This document shows, one piece after another, positions 22,371 through 33,262 of a stretch of DNA of 64,000 nt. Each line of letters begins with the position of its first letter. Position 1 is the stretch's first letter. Below the pieces are notes generated by a model. That model saw nothing but the letters and a program-made list of their open reading frames with translations, was not told the DNA's origin and did no database searches. Source of the DNA: Brachypterus glaber (Eukaryota; Arthropoda; Insecta; Coleoptera; Kateretidae); contig OY294046.1 of the NCBI GenBank assembly GCA_958510825.1, positions 1,178,001 through 1,242,000 on the forward strand. Reading direction: 5' to 3'. A program made the translations under genes and the position numbers.

Positions 22371-23021
22371 TAATTTTAAAAGTATTTTTTAAGAATTTTA
22401 AAGAATTTGATTGGAATTTAAAAGATTTTAATAATTATTTTAGGGATTTTTACCAAGATTATACAAAGCATGTACCCAGATTTTCCCCTCAAATAGAATG
22501 GAAACCTTGCTGTAGAAATTTTAGGAAAATTAACTTAATAGGGAGGGGAGGTAGCTGTTTGAAACCAGTATTGGAACTAAAAACTTGTTTATGGTGAATA
22601 TACCCGAATTTCACACAAATCTAGCAAATTAAAACCGCCAACCTAAATTCCCAATATGACATCATCAATTGTCAATAAAGGTTAACCCAATACCAATAAT
22701 AATTATTTGATGAGAGCAAAACCACGTCTCAAGGCCTACTTTACGTTGAAAAGGAGTGGCTGCGAAAAAATCGCTGGACTTCACGCCTTAAAAAGATTCC
22801 CATGAAGCAAGGCATTGTCTTTTTGTTTGTTTGTTTACCGGACTGAAAATTTACATCATGTAAATATTATAATTTCTATATTCGACAACTTGAAATTATA
22901 GAGGTTTTCTTGGCCTTTGTGAGTGATTCATAGCTCGCTTTGTTATACGAGGGTTACGCAGAAAATATAAACCAAGGATTTTTATTTTATTATTTACATT
23001 GTTATTTACATTTTACATTTT
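22371..23021. other. Unassigned DNA between SINE copies
   Basis: Repeat ends are not recognised here, and no splice-bounded exon was seen. Confidence 0.3.
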
Positions 23022-23270
23022 GTGTAACCTCGTACTATTCTACTTAATTAAGCATCCCCTAAGTCCAGGACTTGTGTGGGCTAGTAGTAGAGGGAACCAC
23101 CGGCTTTAATTGACTTTCGAACCAATTTATAGGGAGTGTCCGCTTCACTTACGCCTTCGCAAAGTTTCAATTATTAATTAACTGAAAAAGGCAAATCGGC
23201 GACGGTGAGAATCGAACTCCCGCTATTTGTGTAGTAAACTCGCCAAGTACGACGCGGTAGTCCACTACAC
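23022..23270 (-). mobile_element. tRNA-derived SINE, copy H2
   Basis: On the minus strand the head reads GTGTAGTGGACTACCGCG (A-box-like) and then GAGTTCGATTCTCACC (B box GTTCGATTC). A ~160-bp body follows, containing GGTTCCCTCTACTACTAGCC. The spacing of the pol III boxes is tRNA-like, but the head does not fold as a complete functional tRNA. It abuts a family E fragment. Confidence 0.75.
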
Positions 23271-23451
23271 CCCCCTTTCCGTTTAAAAAAATGTCCCCCC
23301 ATGCCCCCTTGCCTACATTTTAAGAGCTGAAAATATCAAATATATGCTAAAAGATAGTTTAAGTTGTCTTATTTAAGAGTTCTAAATTTTAAGTCGATAT
23401 CTCAACTCATTCAAAAGTTAAAAGGGGGGGGCTGACTTTTGGAGCGCACTG
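23271..23451. mobile_element. Family E copy 4 (right half only)
   Basis: It matches the right arm of E from CCCCCTTTCCGTTTAAAAAA to GACTTTTGGAGCGCACTG, flanked by TA. The left half is absent and replaced by the SINE. Confidence 0.75.
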
Positions 23452-23663
23452 TATATACTATTAACCATTTTCTTTGATAATTATAATTATAGGTATACCG
23501 GCACTATGTTTATTAAGGTATTAAAAATACCTCACAATTTAAAAAAAAATGTAAAATGTAAAATGATGAAGTGCAGACGATACATTATTCAAGGAAGTTT
23601 AATGCAAAATTAATTATACACATTCAAAAGCTTTTTATGGTTAAATAATTACAGAAATATACT

Positions 23664-23790
23664 TTATTTGTACTTAGCGTCCTTAACCTCATTTGCAATT
23701 AATAATTCTTGAAGATTCTGCTCTTGAATCTCAGCCAGCTCTTCTAGCAAGCCTTTGCCATTAAGGTGGGCCAAATATGGAGAAATTTTA
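23664..23790 (-). CDS. Terminal coding exon of an unidentified gene
   Basis: On the minus strand a good acceptor (TCTTTTCATAG) ends at 23791. The exon completes one codon and then gives 41 codons, including GLLEELAEIQEQNLQELL, ending KDAKYK before TAA at 23664-23666. The peptide is strongly helical and acidic, with heptad-like leucines, and uses codons unlike the AT-rich noise around it. An AATAAA overlaps the stop (23663-23668), so the transcript could end close by. The protein family is not recognised. The upstream exon must end with two bases of a codon. It could belong to the gene at 39-43 kb, but the exons between were not found. Confidence 0.55.
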
Positions 23791-23956
23791 CTATGAAAAG
23801 ATTATTTTTTGATTGTAAATTAATTTTAAATAAAAGAAAGTCAACTTTACATAGGGAATTAAATTTATTCTGTCAACTATCAAACTCAGAATCAGCGCGG
23901 AGTTTAAGTTGAAATTACTTAGTTTCTGGACCGGGAAACCTGGTTGCTTTTAAAAG

Positions 23957-24683
23957 AATAGTTATTTATAATACAAGGGCGAAAAGTTACGTTTTTCGAT
24001 TGAGTAGGTTTTTAGAAGCCGAGGGCCGGCCGATGGGGCCGGCCCGAGGGTAATAAACCTACGAAATAGAAATTTAACTTTTTGCCCGTGTATTATAAAA
24101 TATTTTTTATTTGATTGTTACTAATTATAATAAATTATTAAAATATACTTAATTTTAAATTGCAAAAAGTATTTCTTTTTACTGTCCTATTACTTCTCTA
24201 GTTATTCATGACAAATTGATATCCAAACAAATCGCTAAAAAACTATTGAATCGTTTCTTTTGCGTGCGGTTTCATTTTCAAATTAAAAAAGCTAATTAAT
24301 TTCTGTTAAAATGTGTCTGTTATGAAAATATTATTACTTCTGAACCGTTCTATGAATATTATAAATAATGAAATTGATTTTACAATTGAAATTTTGTGTT
24401 TTTAATTTATTTTAGTGGATGTATAAAGACTAATCAGTTAACATATATTTTGAGGTTATGTTATAGAAGAAATTTTAATTTTGTATGAAATGATTATAAT
24501 ATCTGTATCTGGTCAAAAAGAACAGTTAGTTCAAGACCAAAAGTGACGTAAAGGTCATATTTCTTTATAAATATTACAGTAAAGGTAAAGCATCTTCTTT
24601 TTAGGGCCACAAGGTTCAACTTTTCGCCCGTAAAACATGAACAAAAAGTGTCTGTTTTAGAGTCAATCGAAGAAAAAAATAAA
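23957..24683 (-). mobile_element. Family B copy 1
   Basis: It begins AATAGTTATTTATAATACAA. The ~140-bp palindrome has centre GGGCCGGCCGATGGGGCCGG. The body is bounded by TATTTTTTATTTGATTG near 24096 and its mirror CAATCGAAGAAAAAAATAAA at the far end. It is ~85-90% like copy 2, by eye. Family A copy 5 begins directly after it. Strand is given in the body-to-palindrome sense. Confidence 0.75.
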
Positions 24684-25033
24684 TTTTATCCAATACATAC
24701 AGATAATAAGACAATTACCAGCTTTATTTTAAATAGATAAACTCAATAATAACCCACGCGTGGCTTTTACTTCATTGAGTGGATAATTATTTATTTTACC
24801 CACTCAACTGTCACTTGTCAAATTATTTTCTTGTAAATGTCATTAAAATTTTTAATAAAAATATGAATTTCTAAGCTATTTATTGGATAAAACCTTCTAT
24901 GGCACTCATGGGTAAACCGATATTGCCCTCTCGAAAATTAACCTGCTTGGCTGACGCCTCGAGGCGAGCCAAGCAGGTTAATTTTCTCATGGGCAATATC
25001 TTACTTTACCCACTAGTACCATAAATTACTATT
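24684..25033 (+). mobile_element. Family A copy 5
   Basis: It runs from TTTATCCAATACATACAG to CCATAAATTACTATT. The palindrome centre is longer here (GACGCCTCGAGGCGAGCC). Confidence 0.85.
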
Positions 25034-25460
25034 ACGCCCGGAAGTATTTTACATGGCATTACATTGGACGTATTTGGATTAATATTAAGTGACAGTAGGC
25101 TCTCAATTTCTGCTTCGGCTGCGCCTTATTTTAAAAACAGCTTCCTCGACTTCTACTATGACACCTTCCATCCTTAATGTCTTAATAACTACTCAATCTG
25201 CATTTAACCTTTTTATTTTAAGCGAGATTTTAAGAGCCACTCCTAATTTGCCTTTGAATGCAAATCATGTTCCAATATAAACTAGATGAAACGTTGCAAG
25301 CACCCTGTCAAAACATCGGCACTATTGTACACAAGAGCCATCTAATTTGCAAATCTCAAACTAGGTGTTTTGTTTGATTTTAATTTCTGTATCTTTAAAA
25401 CATTATATTCTAGCAAAAAACTGTATATAAAATTTTTTTATAGGGCTTAAAAATAGCAAT
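25034..25460. other. Unassigned DNA including a dispersed repeat
   Basis: AACTAGATGAAACGTTGCAA with the next ~35 bases (about 25280-25331) recurs inverted at 40676-40726. A GC-richer block at 25090-25270 has near-open frames on both strands, but each has stops. Confidence 0.35.
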
Positions 25461-25574
25461 CGGCTTGTTTTTCAAACTTGTACTCGTGCGCTAAAAACGT
25501 ATGTTATGAAACTAGTACTTTAATATACTATTTGAATTTTGATTGCAAAAAAACGTTGCAAACTTCAGCTTCAT
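25461..25574. mobile_element. Family C copy 1 (right half)
   Basis: Only the half from CGGCTTG through GTGCGCTAAAAACGTATG to GCAAACTTCAGCTTCAT remains. The left half is replaced by unrelated sequence. Confidence 0.7.
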
Positions 25575-25757
25575 CGTTTTTCGGCGGGTTTGGAAATTTT
25601 TGTTTTATTAGATGGAAATTTTTGGTAGTCTCGGTTTGTTGCCAGCCCTGCTTATCTCTGACTCAGGAAAGATAATTTAACATGAATAGGCACATAAATG
25701 AAAAGGGATGATGTAATATAAAACAGAGATCACTTTGCCGATCATAAATATAAAAAA

Positions 25758-25987
25758 GGGCTGTCCATAAATGATGTCACGCAAATTGACCAAAATTCAT
25801 GCACTTCATACCCCGTTTCTCGCGTTATTAAAGGCTGCAGAGATTTCATATTTTGGCTACCTCCCCCCCCCCCAAATAGGTGGTGTAGCCAAACTATAAA
25901 ATCTCTATAGCCTTTAATAACGCGAGAAACGGGGTACGAAATGTATGAATTTTGGTCAATTTACGTGATATTATTTATGGACAGCCC
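25758..25987. mobile_element. Foldback MITE V (GGGCTGTCCATA ends)
   Basis: GGGCTGTCCATAAAT is mirrored by ATTTATGGACAGCCC. The arms of ~95 bp share CGCAAATTGACCAAAATTCA and CCCCGTTTCTCGCGTTATTA, with a C11 tract in the loop. A second copy at 57548-58145 is interrupted by element S. Confidence 0.8.
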
Positions 25988-26395
25988 CAAAACCGATGAG
26001 AAAATTAACTAGACTCATTTGCCTCAGATTTTTTTATTTGGCCCGTCTTATATTGCTGTAGTTCCCTTGGAGATTCTCCAAATGTATGCAAAACCGCAAA
26101 ATCTCATAGATATTCTCAAAAAAAAATCATAGGTATTTTTGGATGCAAGCCAAATTTTCGTTATTGCTTTTCCTAGTCTCGCCTATACTAAAAATATATG
26201 GGCGTAATACCGAAACCTATAAATTTTAATTTATGCAAAACAAATTTCAGAGACCGTCCTGGAAATGTTTAGTGCAACAAAAGAACGATAAATTTGGATA
26301 GTTTAGAGTTAAGTGGAAACTGGAAACATTTCCAGTTGAGGGTCCTTTCGAACTCTACAAAGTTTTACTTGTCCAAACGAAAAAAAATAAAATAT
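25988..26395. other. AT-rich spacer
   Basis: No feature was recognised. Confidence 0.3.
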
Positions 26396-26586
26396 AGTAG
26401 AGAAAAAGATGCAAGTCGCTTGCAAAACAACCTTACACTACGATATTTCAATAAATCTTTGACATTACTTGAAATTCGAAACAGATTTTGTTTACTACTT
26501 GTTCCAAATTTCAAGTCACTGGGTCAAAGGGTTTTTGAAATATCGTAGTGTAAACTTGTTTTACAAGCGACTTGCATGTTTTTTTC
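26396..26586. mobile_element. Foldback MITE CC, copy 1
   Basis: TAGTAGAGAAAAAGATGCAA then GTCGCTTG is mirrored by CAAGCGACTTGCAT, and the arms share CACTACGATATTTCAA. A second copy is at 59880-60092, and a diverged piece lies near 32533-32620. Confidence 0.75.
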
Positions 26587-26814
26587 ATCTATATGATGTG
26601 TGAGTTAGATCTTGTCTCGATTGGTTAAAATGCAACTTTTGCCATTTGTAAGGATTTTTTTTAGGGGTTTTTACCATTATTTAGTTAGAGTTGCTTGAGT
26701 GCCTAACTTAGCACTTTTTTCAGTTTTTTGTTTTTAATATATTTGACTTTGCAAACTAAGAAATATCAAAAAATTAAAAAAACTGTACAATAAAAAGGTA
26801 AAATCTTTTTATTC

Positions 26815-27591
26815 GATTGATTCTAAAAGTGGCACTTTTTGTTCATGTTTTACGGGCCAAAAGTTGAATTTTGTGGCCCTAGGGCCAAAAAGTTTTTTTC
26901 GCCCGCTAACTAAAACTTGTTATTTTTAAGCTTTTTAAAAGAAGATGCTTTACCTTTACTGTAATATTTATAAAGAAATATGACATTTTGGTCACTTTAA
27001 GTCTTGAACTAACTTGAACTTTTTGATCAGATACAGTTATTTTAATCACTACATACAAAATAAAAATTTCTTCTATAGCATAACCTCAAAATATATGTTA
27101 ACTGATTAATCTGTATTCATCCGCTAAAATAACTTAAAAACGCAAAATTTCAATTGTAAATTTCAATATTTATAATATTCATAGAACAGTTTTGATAGTA
27201 TTATTATTTTCATAACAGACACATTTTAACAGAAATTAATCACCAAGATATAGCTTTTTTAGTTTTAAAATGAAACCGCACGCAAAAGAACGATTCAATT
27301 GTTTTTTTTTTAGCGATTTGATTGGATAGCAATTTTTCATGGATAACTAGATAAGTAATAAGACAGGAAAAAGAAATATTTTTTGAAATTTAAAATTAAG
27401 TATATTTGAATAATTTATTATAATTAGTAACAATCGAATAAAAAATATTGTATAATACACGGGCAAAAAGTTAAATTTCTATTTCGTAGGTTTATTACCC
27501 TCGGGCCGGCCCCATCGGCCGGCCCTCTGCTTCTAAAAACCTACTCAATCGAAAAACTTAACTTTTCGCCCTTGTATTATAAATAACTATT
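26815..27591 (+). mobile_element. Family B copy 2 (inverted relative to copy 1)
   Basis: The body starts TTTTTATTCGATTG (26816-26829) and its exact mirror CAATCGAATAAAAA is at 27431-27444. The palindrome follows with centre CGGGCCGGCCCCATCGGCCG, then TATTATAAATAACTATT. This copy shows most clearly that one body end is terminal and the other lies inside the palindrome. Confidence 0.8.
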
Positions 27592-27637
27592 ATATAAAAT
27601 AGACATCGAAATCGCTCAAAATAAACCCTATTCGGTT

Positions 27638-27698
27638 CTATATTATATATTATATATTATATTATATATAATATTATATATTATATTATATATAATAC
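27638..27698 (+). repeat. TATAT microsatellite-like run
   Basis: Alternating TATAT and TATTA steps with no other bases form several self-complementary blocks. Confidence 0.8.
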
Positions 27699-28238
27699 AT
27701 TGTTTTAACCTGATATTTTATCTTTATACGTATTTTGATAATAATAATGCAATATGTGCCAGTCGTGTGCAGCAGCTGCAATTTTCTTATAATACCAAGA
27801 AGTGTGCCAAAAAATCGACGCTTATTTTATAAACTATACACAATAATATCGTCGGTTTAATATCAAAACTTATTTTCCTCTTTTTAATTTGCATGGATCG
27901 GAGCATGTGAGGGAATGTAAATAGAAAAAATTTAATTTTTACATTTTTTTTTTTAGTTATATGTATTTAAAAACAGGTCAAAAGTAATAAAAATATTTAT
28001 ATCATTTTTGACGTACTTACAAGCTAAATTTTTAATAGGTGGCATAAATGGGCTAAAAGAAAATGCCAGGGAAAATGCCAAATTTAAATAGTAAAGATTC
28101 ATACCTTTTTGTCGAAACATGGCTAACCATAGGAAGAATTTTTACTATGCGACGCTTTTTAGCAGTAGATAGACACAGATTACAATCCACGAAGAGTATC
28201 CCTGTATTAAATGTAATATTCTACAAGTATTACGCTAA
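27699..28238. other. AT-rich spacer
   Basis: No feature was recognised before the LINE fragment. Confidence 0.3.
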
Positions 28239-28502
28239 TTATGGGCTTATACCAAGCTAAAGGAGCAATGGAGGGCAGTCGACGGTTGCCGGCAAGCTAG
28301 GGACTTCCTGGCTGGCCCAAGCAAATCAAAGACCGACTGGTTGCTGGAAAAAGGAAGAACTGCACTCAGACAACTTGTAGGGGTCCTCACGGGCCACTGC
28401 AGGCTAAGGAAGCACCTGGCAACAATGCGGATTCTAGAGAGTCCGCTATGTCCTGAGTGCGGAGAGGATGAAATATCCTCTCATTACTTAGCAAGGGACT
28501 AA
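28239..28502 (+). pseudogene. C-terminal fragment of a second non-LTR retrotransposon ORF2
   Basis: The frame reads YTKLKEQWRAVDGC, then LEKGRTALRQLVGVLTGHC and RLRKHLATMRI, and ends with LCPECGEDEISSHYL before TAA at 28500-28502. RLRKHL followed by a CxxCG...H knuckle is the typical C-terminus of RNase-H-bearing insect LINEs (I/R1-like groups). Everything upstream is missing. The copy is G+C-rich compared with its surroundings, which suggests a fairly recent arrival or conserved coding. Clade is not certain. Confidence 0.75.
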
Positions 28503-29264
28503 AACAGCCAAGTTTAGTCCTGAGGTATATACACTATTTTTTGCAGGACCAAACATAATTTAGGTAGGTAGATAAAATTAAAATTAAAAACCACGCGTCT
28601 AAAATCGGTTGTTTTATTTTCGTAATTTAATCAAGATGCCTGTAAATTGCGAAAAGTCAGTTTCATGGCTATCGCGATTTCAATTGTTTTTTAATATGGT
28701 TGACACAAACGTCAAAAAAATGGACGAAGATGATAAATTTTAAGTTATGTATAAATTGTTATAACAACGATATTTTTAAAGGTTTTTAAAATCAAATAAA
28801 TTGGTTTGAATCGCTAATTAATTACAAAACACCACCAAACCTAATTTTTGAACCAGCAAAGCACATAGTAAGTATAATATTTTAATATTATCAAGGTTGC
28901 CGTGATTTTTATTCCCTAGGGAGAAAAACGGCAAGTTTAGTCCCGAAAATGAAAGCGTAAAATTAGGTTTTAGTCTTGGTCGTGCAAAAATTATATTTAA
29001 GCAATATTTAAATTATCGGTATGGCATGTATTGACAAAAAGGCCACGATACAACAAAAGTAAAACGTTTCATATGAGTTGTTTACCTGAAATTACCTAAT
29101 CACTATTTTTCCCCTATTCAGTAATACAATAACGTAGAGATAGGAACAATATTTTTGATTAGAAGCAGCTGTTCAAAACGTTAATTTACCACATACAAAC
29201 TTTTGGTACCATATGGATCAAATATCCAACCATGTTGCTATGTTGTTATAAAATATATTTAATA
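28503..29264. other. Unassigned AT-rich DNA
   Basis: GCAAGTTTAGTCC occurs near 28932 and a CCAAGTTTAGTCC variant near 28509, hinting at an old repeat. No exon was found. Confidence 0.3.
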
Positions 29265-29998
29265 CAGGGTGATCCATAACTGGCATGCCAAAATTTAAGA
29301 GGTGATTCTAGATCCAAAAATATAAAAAAAGTTCCTATAAAGGTTGGTCCGAAAATGAGCCCTAAGGGATCTAGGGCCCTTTAAAATTGTAATAAAAATA
29401 AGGTTTTTAATTAATAACTCGGGTACCGTTTAAGCTAGAGCGGCGAGCTTTTGCATGTATACTAGTATTAATAAGGGCAATAAGTTTATGTTAATTTATT
29501 TTTTTAATTTATCCAGAGGCGTGCCCAGACGGACAAAATATATGAGGCTTAAAACATTTTTGCCCCAAACTTTTCTATGTGTATGTTTTTTGGATTTGTT
29601 GTAAAAAATATAGATTTCTAGAGTAAAAATACATATAAAATATCATATAGTGTAACACTGTAGGAGCAACCGTTATCAAAAAAAAAAATGCAATTAAGAG
29701 GAAGTAACATTTTGTGCCACCAAAAACGTTACTTTTTAAAAGGCTATTACTCCTTTAATATTAAATTTAGGTGTTTTGGTGTATAATACTTTTTTGCTCA
29801 GTTTTAAATGAAGAATCACCCTGCAGCATTAAAATTTTATTGGTGCTTTTTTTTGTTCCCCATACAATACGTCATCTTCGAAGGGCCGTAGCTCCCTTAG
29901 GGCTCATTTCCGGACCAACCTTTATAGAAACTTTTTTTTATATTTTTGGATGTAGAATCACCTCTTAAATTTCGGTACGCGAGTTCTGGAACAGGCTG
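29265..29998. mobile_element. Family G copy 1
   Basis: The TA-flanked ends are CAGGGTGATCCATAACTGG and GAGTTCTGGAACAGGCTG. The ~120-bp arms mirror each other (GGTGATTCTAGATCCAAAAA against TTTTTGGATGTAGAATCACC). The element is 734 bp. A near-identical copy is at 62115-62847 and a 100-bp remnant at 31347. There is no transposase. Ends and TA target suggest Tc1/mariner mobilisation. Confidence 0.85.
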
Positions 29999-30140
29999 TA
30001 TTATTCAAAAATACTTTTTGAAAAATATTTCATTCCGAATAATATTATGTAGGCTTTTAGTTTAAAACTTTTTAATCTAATTAATCTAATTTTTTAATCA
30101 GGGTTTAATCTTTAATTAATTAATTAATTAATATATTAAG

Positions 30141-30379
30141 TACCGTCAACTGGGGTGATTTCGGACTGTGTGGGTGACTTCGGACACTTTTTCGAAAAAC
30201 TCTCTGAACAAAAGCACGTGTGCACACGTTGTGGGGTTATGTGCACAGGGTGTGAGGTTCAATTCCACAACTTCTGCACATAACCCCACAACGTTTGCAC
30301 GCGTGCTTTGATTGAGAGAGTTTTTCGAAAAAGTGTCCGAAGTCACCCACACCGTCCGAAGTCACCCCAGTTGACGGTA
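30141..30379. mobile_element. Family T copy 1 (foldback MITE)
   Basis: TACCGTCAACTGGGGTGATT is mirrored by TCACCCCAGTTGACGGTA. The arms of ~100 bp include AAGTGTCCGAAGTCACCC and a GCACGTGTGCACACGTTG core. A minus-strand open frame across it is a by-product of the symmetry. Confidence 0.85.
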
Positions 30380-30608
30380 TTTGCGGTTTTTGATAAAATT
30401 ATAATCTTATAAAAAATTACAAACAAAAATTAAGTATAAAGTAAATATGTCTAGATCTTTTTTTGATAAAATTTTAAGTAAATAAGTTAATTATAATTAA
30501 TTAATATAAAATTATAATGAAATATAATAATTAATTAGATAAATATAAAGTAATTCGATATAAGTAAAGTCCGAGACAAAATCTACAGTAATTTTTAGAA
30601 GCAAGGTT
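30380..30608. other. AT-rich spacer
   Basis: Nothing was recognised except the TSD of the next element. Confidence 0.3.
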
Positions 30609-30834
30609 ATGAAGCTGAAGTTTGCAACGTTTTTTGCATCGTAAATTCAAATAGTATATTAAAGCACTTATTCCATAACACGTTTTTAGCGCACTAGTAC
30701 TTTAAAAAACCCGCTGCCAGCTGCTTGTTTTCTAAACTTGTACTCGTGCGCTAAAAACGTATGTTATGAAACTAGTACTTTAATATACTATTTGAATTTT
30801 CGTTGCAAAAAAACGTTGCAAACTTCAGCTTCAT
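30609..30834. mobile_element. Family C copy 2 with 8-bp TSD
   Basis: ATGAAGCTGAAGTTTGCAAC is mirrored by GTTGCAAACTTCAGCTTCAT. The flanks are GCAAGGTT and GCACGGTT (7 of 8 bases alike). Inside lies the family D palindrome core, starting AATAGTATATTAAAG at both ends. The 8-bp duplication suggests a hAT-like transposase. Confidence 0.85.
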
Positions 30835-30984
30835 GCACGGTTAATGTACAAAAAAATTACAACTATTAATATAAAGTATAACTTTAAATCTGTTGTCTAA
30901 AAGAGTATTAAATATAAAGTGTGAGACAACAATTTAAAACAAATATTTTTTCATAAAAATTAAAACTGTGTACAAAAAAAAACG

Positions 30985-31321
30985 TTTATCTAATACATAC
31001 AGATAATAAGACAATTACCAGCTTTATTTTAAATAGATAAACTCAATAATAACCCCCGCGTGGCTTTTACTTTATTGAGTGGATAATTATTTATTTTAAT
31101 CACTCAACTGTCACTTGTCAAATTATTTTCTTGTAAATGTCATTAAAATTTTTAATAAAAATATGAATTCCTAAGCTACTTATTGGATAAAACCTTGTAT
31201 GGCACTCATGGGTAAACCGATATTGCCCTCTCGAAAATTAACCTGCTTGGCTGACGCCTCGCAGGTTAATTTTCTCATGGGCAATATCTTACTTTACCCA
31301 CTAGTACCATAAATAACTATT
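30985..31321 (+). mobile_element. Family A copy 6
   Basis: It is complete, from TTTATCTAATACATACAG to CCATAAATAACTATT. Confidence 0.85.
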
Positions 31322-31346
31322 TTACTCGGTTGTATGTAAAAGTGTC

Positions 31347-31449
31347 CTTAGGGCTCATTTTCGGACTAACCTTTATAAAAACTTTTTTTTATATTTTTGG
31401 ATGTAGAATCACCTCTTAAGTTTTGGCATGGCAGTTACTGATTACCCTG
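31347..31449. mobile_element. Family G remnant (right end)
   Basis: CCTTAGGGCTCATTTTCGGA through GATGTAGAATCACCTCTTAA matches the right arm of G. Its final bases read ATTACCCTG, more like the left terminus inverted. Confidence 0.65.
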
Positions 31450-32133
31450 TATGTACGAAAGGTTTAATTTTTCGCACTATTTTAGTTGCCGTTGATTGGT
31501 TGAATGATATTGAAAGTTATGCCACTTAAATTCTAATTTCAAATTTGGTGTCAAAAATACAAATTCATTTGTAAATGTCATGGGTTGAAAATATGAAAGT
31601 TGTAATTTTAGCAGTAGTGGGAACGTTTTTTTTTTTAGTCATCAACTGTCTTGTCGTGAGGTTAAAAGTGGTAATTTTAACTAAAAAAAGTTGTGATTTT
31701 TGGCCTTCTCCCCCCACTAAATCTTCTTTGCTACGACCCTGCGTAAAACCATTTAATTGCTGGCCTAATTCGTTTTTTCAGTGTATGCGTCTGGATATTT
31801 TTTTTTGCCAGTTTATATTAGTAATTTACTCGCTCGCATACTTACATGTAAAAAATGTTCATAATTTAAGATTTTTAATCTCACTATCTTGAATCAGCAA
31901 TTCCGCACAAAAGCGCCGAATGGAGAATTATCGCTAACAGATCTAAAGTTTATTGTCTTATAAATACTCTATAGAAAAGTACAAGGAAGTATATTCCATC
32001 GAGAATACCATGGAATTATATGGGGCGTTCACAATCAAAACTAAATTGGATATAATCAAGTACATCAATTAGATACATAGATATAGTACCTACAATCGAA
32101 TTAAAGACGAAAGTCCCTAGAAAAGTCCTTTGA
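31450..32133. other. Unassigned AT-rich DNA
   Basis: A 105-codon hydrophobic frame lies at 31575-31892, but it has no family motif and runs through T-rich low-complexity DNA. I do not call it a gene. Confidence 0.3.
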
Positions 32134-32468
32134 AATAGTTATTTATGGTACTAGTGGGTAAAGTAAGATATTGTCCATAAGAAAATTAACCTGCGAGGCG
32201 TCAGCCAAGCAGGTTAATCTTCGGACGGGAAATATCGATTTACCCATGAGTGCCATATAAGGTTTTATCCAATAAATAGCTTAGGAATTCATATTTTTAT
32301 TAAAAATTTTAATGACATTTACAAGAAAATAATTTGACAAGTGACAGTTGAGTGGGTAACAAATAATTATCCACTCAATAAAGTAAAAGCCACGCGGGGG
32401 TTATTATTGAGTTTATCTATTTAAAATAAAGCTGGTAATTGTCTCATTATCTGTATGTATTGGATAAA
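32134..32468 (-). mobile_element. Family A copy 7
   Basis: It is complete, from AATAGTTATTTATGGTACTA to GTATTGGATAAA, with small changes in one palindrome arm (TCTTCGGACGGGAAATATC). Confidence 0.85.
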
Positions 32469-32685
32469 GCAACTTTACAGTATAATTCAGGAACATATAA
32501 TATAAAGTTGAAATGTTTTTACCACGTAGAAAATATTTGGTTCAAAGTTCAAGTCTATATGTCAAAGCGTTGTTGAAATATCGTTAAGTTTATTCGCTAA
32601 GGACTTGAGGACTTGCAAAGATCTGTCTGCAGATTACTCAGCAGACTATAAGCACAAAGTTTTTGAAAATGGTGATTTTGTCAGT

Positions 32686-32805
32686 GCGATTACTTAAAAA
32701 CTATTTGAGCTAACTACTTTAAATTTTAAACATAGATTATTTTCCAGGTAAGCAATCTGTGTTCTAAATTTGAAGCTCTTAGCTCAAATAGTTTTCAAGT
32801 AATCG
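32686..32805. mobile_element. Small foldback MITE DD
   Basis: GCGATTACTTAAAAACTATT then TGAGCTAA is mirrored by TTAGCTCAAATAGTTTTCAA then GTAATCG. A single copy is seen in the window. Confidence 0.55.
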
Positions 32806-33111
32806 TTCTAACAGTATTATCCTCACATGTCTAAAAAAAATTTCAACATGGCGAAAAAGTGGAGGGTTTAAAATTAAAATCCTACAAGATTTTTTTTACG
32901 CCGCTAATTTAGTGCTTTACAAAACTGGAATTAAATAGATATGGTGTATTTTCTTTTTGAGAAAAAAAGTGCTACTTTATGACACAAGGATGAAAAATTA
33001 CGGAGATTGCCATCCGAGCTTGGAGAACGATGTTGGCAATCGTGATCGCCCTAAAAACAGTTTTAGTCCTTGTATTCTAGAATGTAGAACCTTCAATCGT
33101 TATGAAGCTGA
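32806..33111. other. Unassigned DNA
   Basis: A GC-richer patch at 33000-33050 (GGCAATCGTGATCGCCCT) is of unknown origin. No splice-bounded frame was found. Confidence 0.3.
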
Positions 33112-33262
33112 ACACGTTTTTAGCGCACTAGTACTTTAGAAAACTCGCCGCAAGCGGCTTGTTTTCTAAACCTCTACTCGTGCGCTAAAAACGTATGTTA
33201 TGAAACTAGTATATACTATTTGAATTTTCGTTGCAAAAAAACGTTGCAAACTTCAGCTTCAT
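33112..33262. mobile_element. Family C copy 3 (left arm deleted), exact 8-bp TSD
   Basis: It starts ATGAAGCTGA, then jumps to ACACGTTTTTAGCGCAC, and ends CTTCAGCTTCAT. CAATCGTT flanks both sides exactly (33104-33111, 33263-33270). The deletion of most of the left arm is therefore internal. Confidence 0.85.

Noticed and set aside
25089..25280. 63-codon frame with a partly open opposite strand
   Set aside because: GC-richer and tempting, but every frame has a stop on the minus strand and the plus frame has no motif. It may be decayed coding DNA.
29771..29968. 65-codon frame, present again at 62620-62817
   Set aside because: Conservation merely reflects the two near-identical family G copies. 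The frame overlaps a terminal arm and has no motif.
30146..30352. 68-codon minus-strand frame
   Set aside because: It lies wholly within foldback T, and its two ends mirror each other.
31575..31892. 105-codon hydrophobic frame
   Set aside because: T-rich low-complexity DNA with no homology seen and no splice or promoter context.
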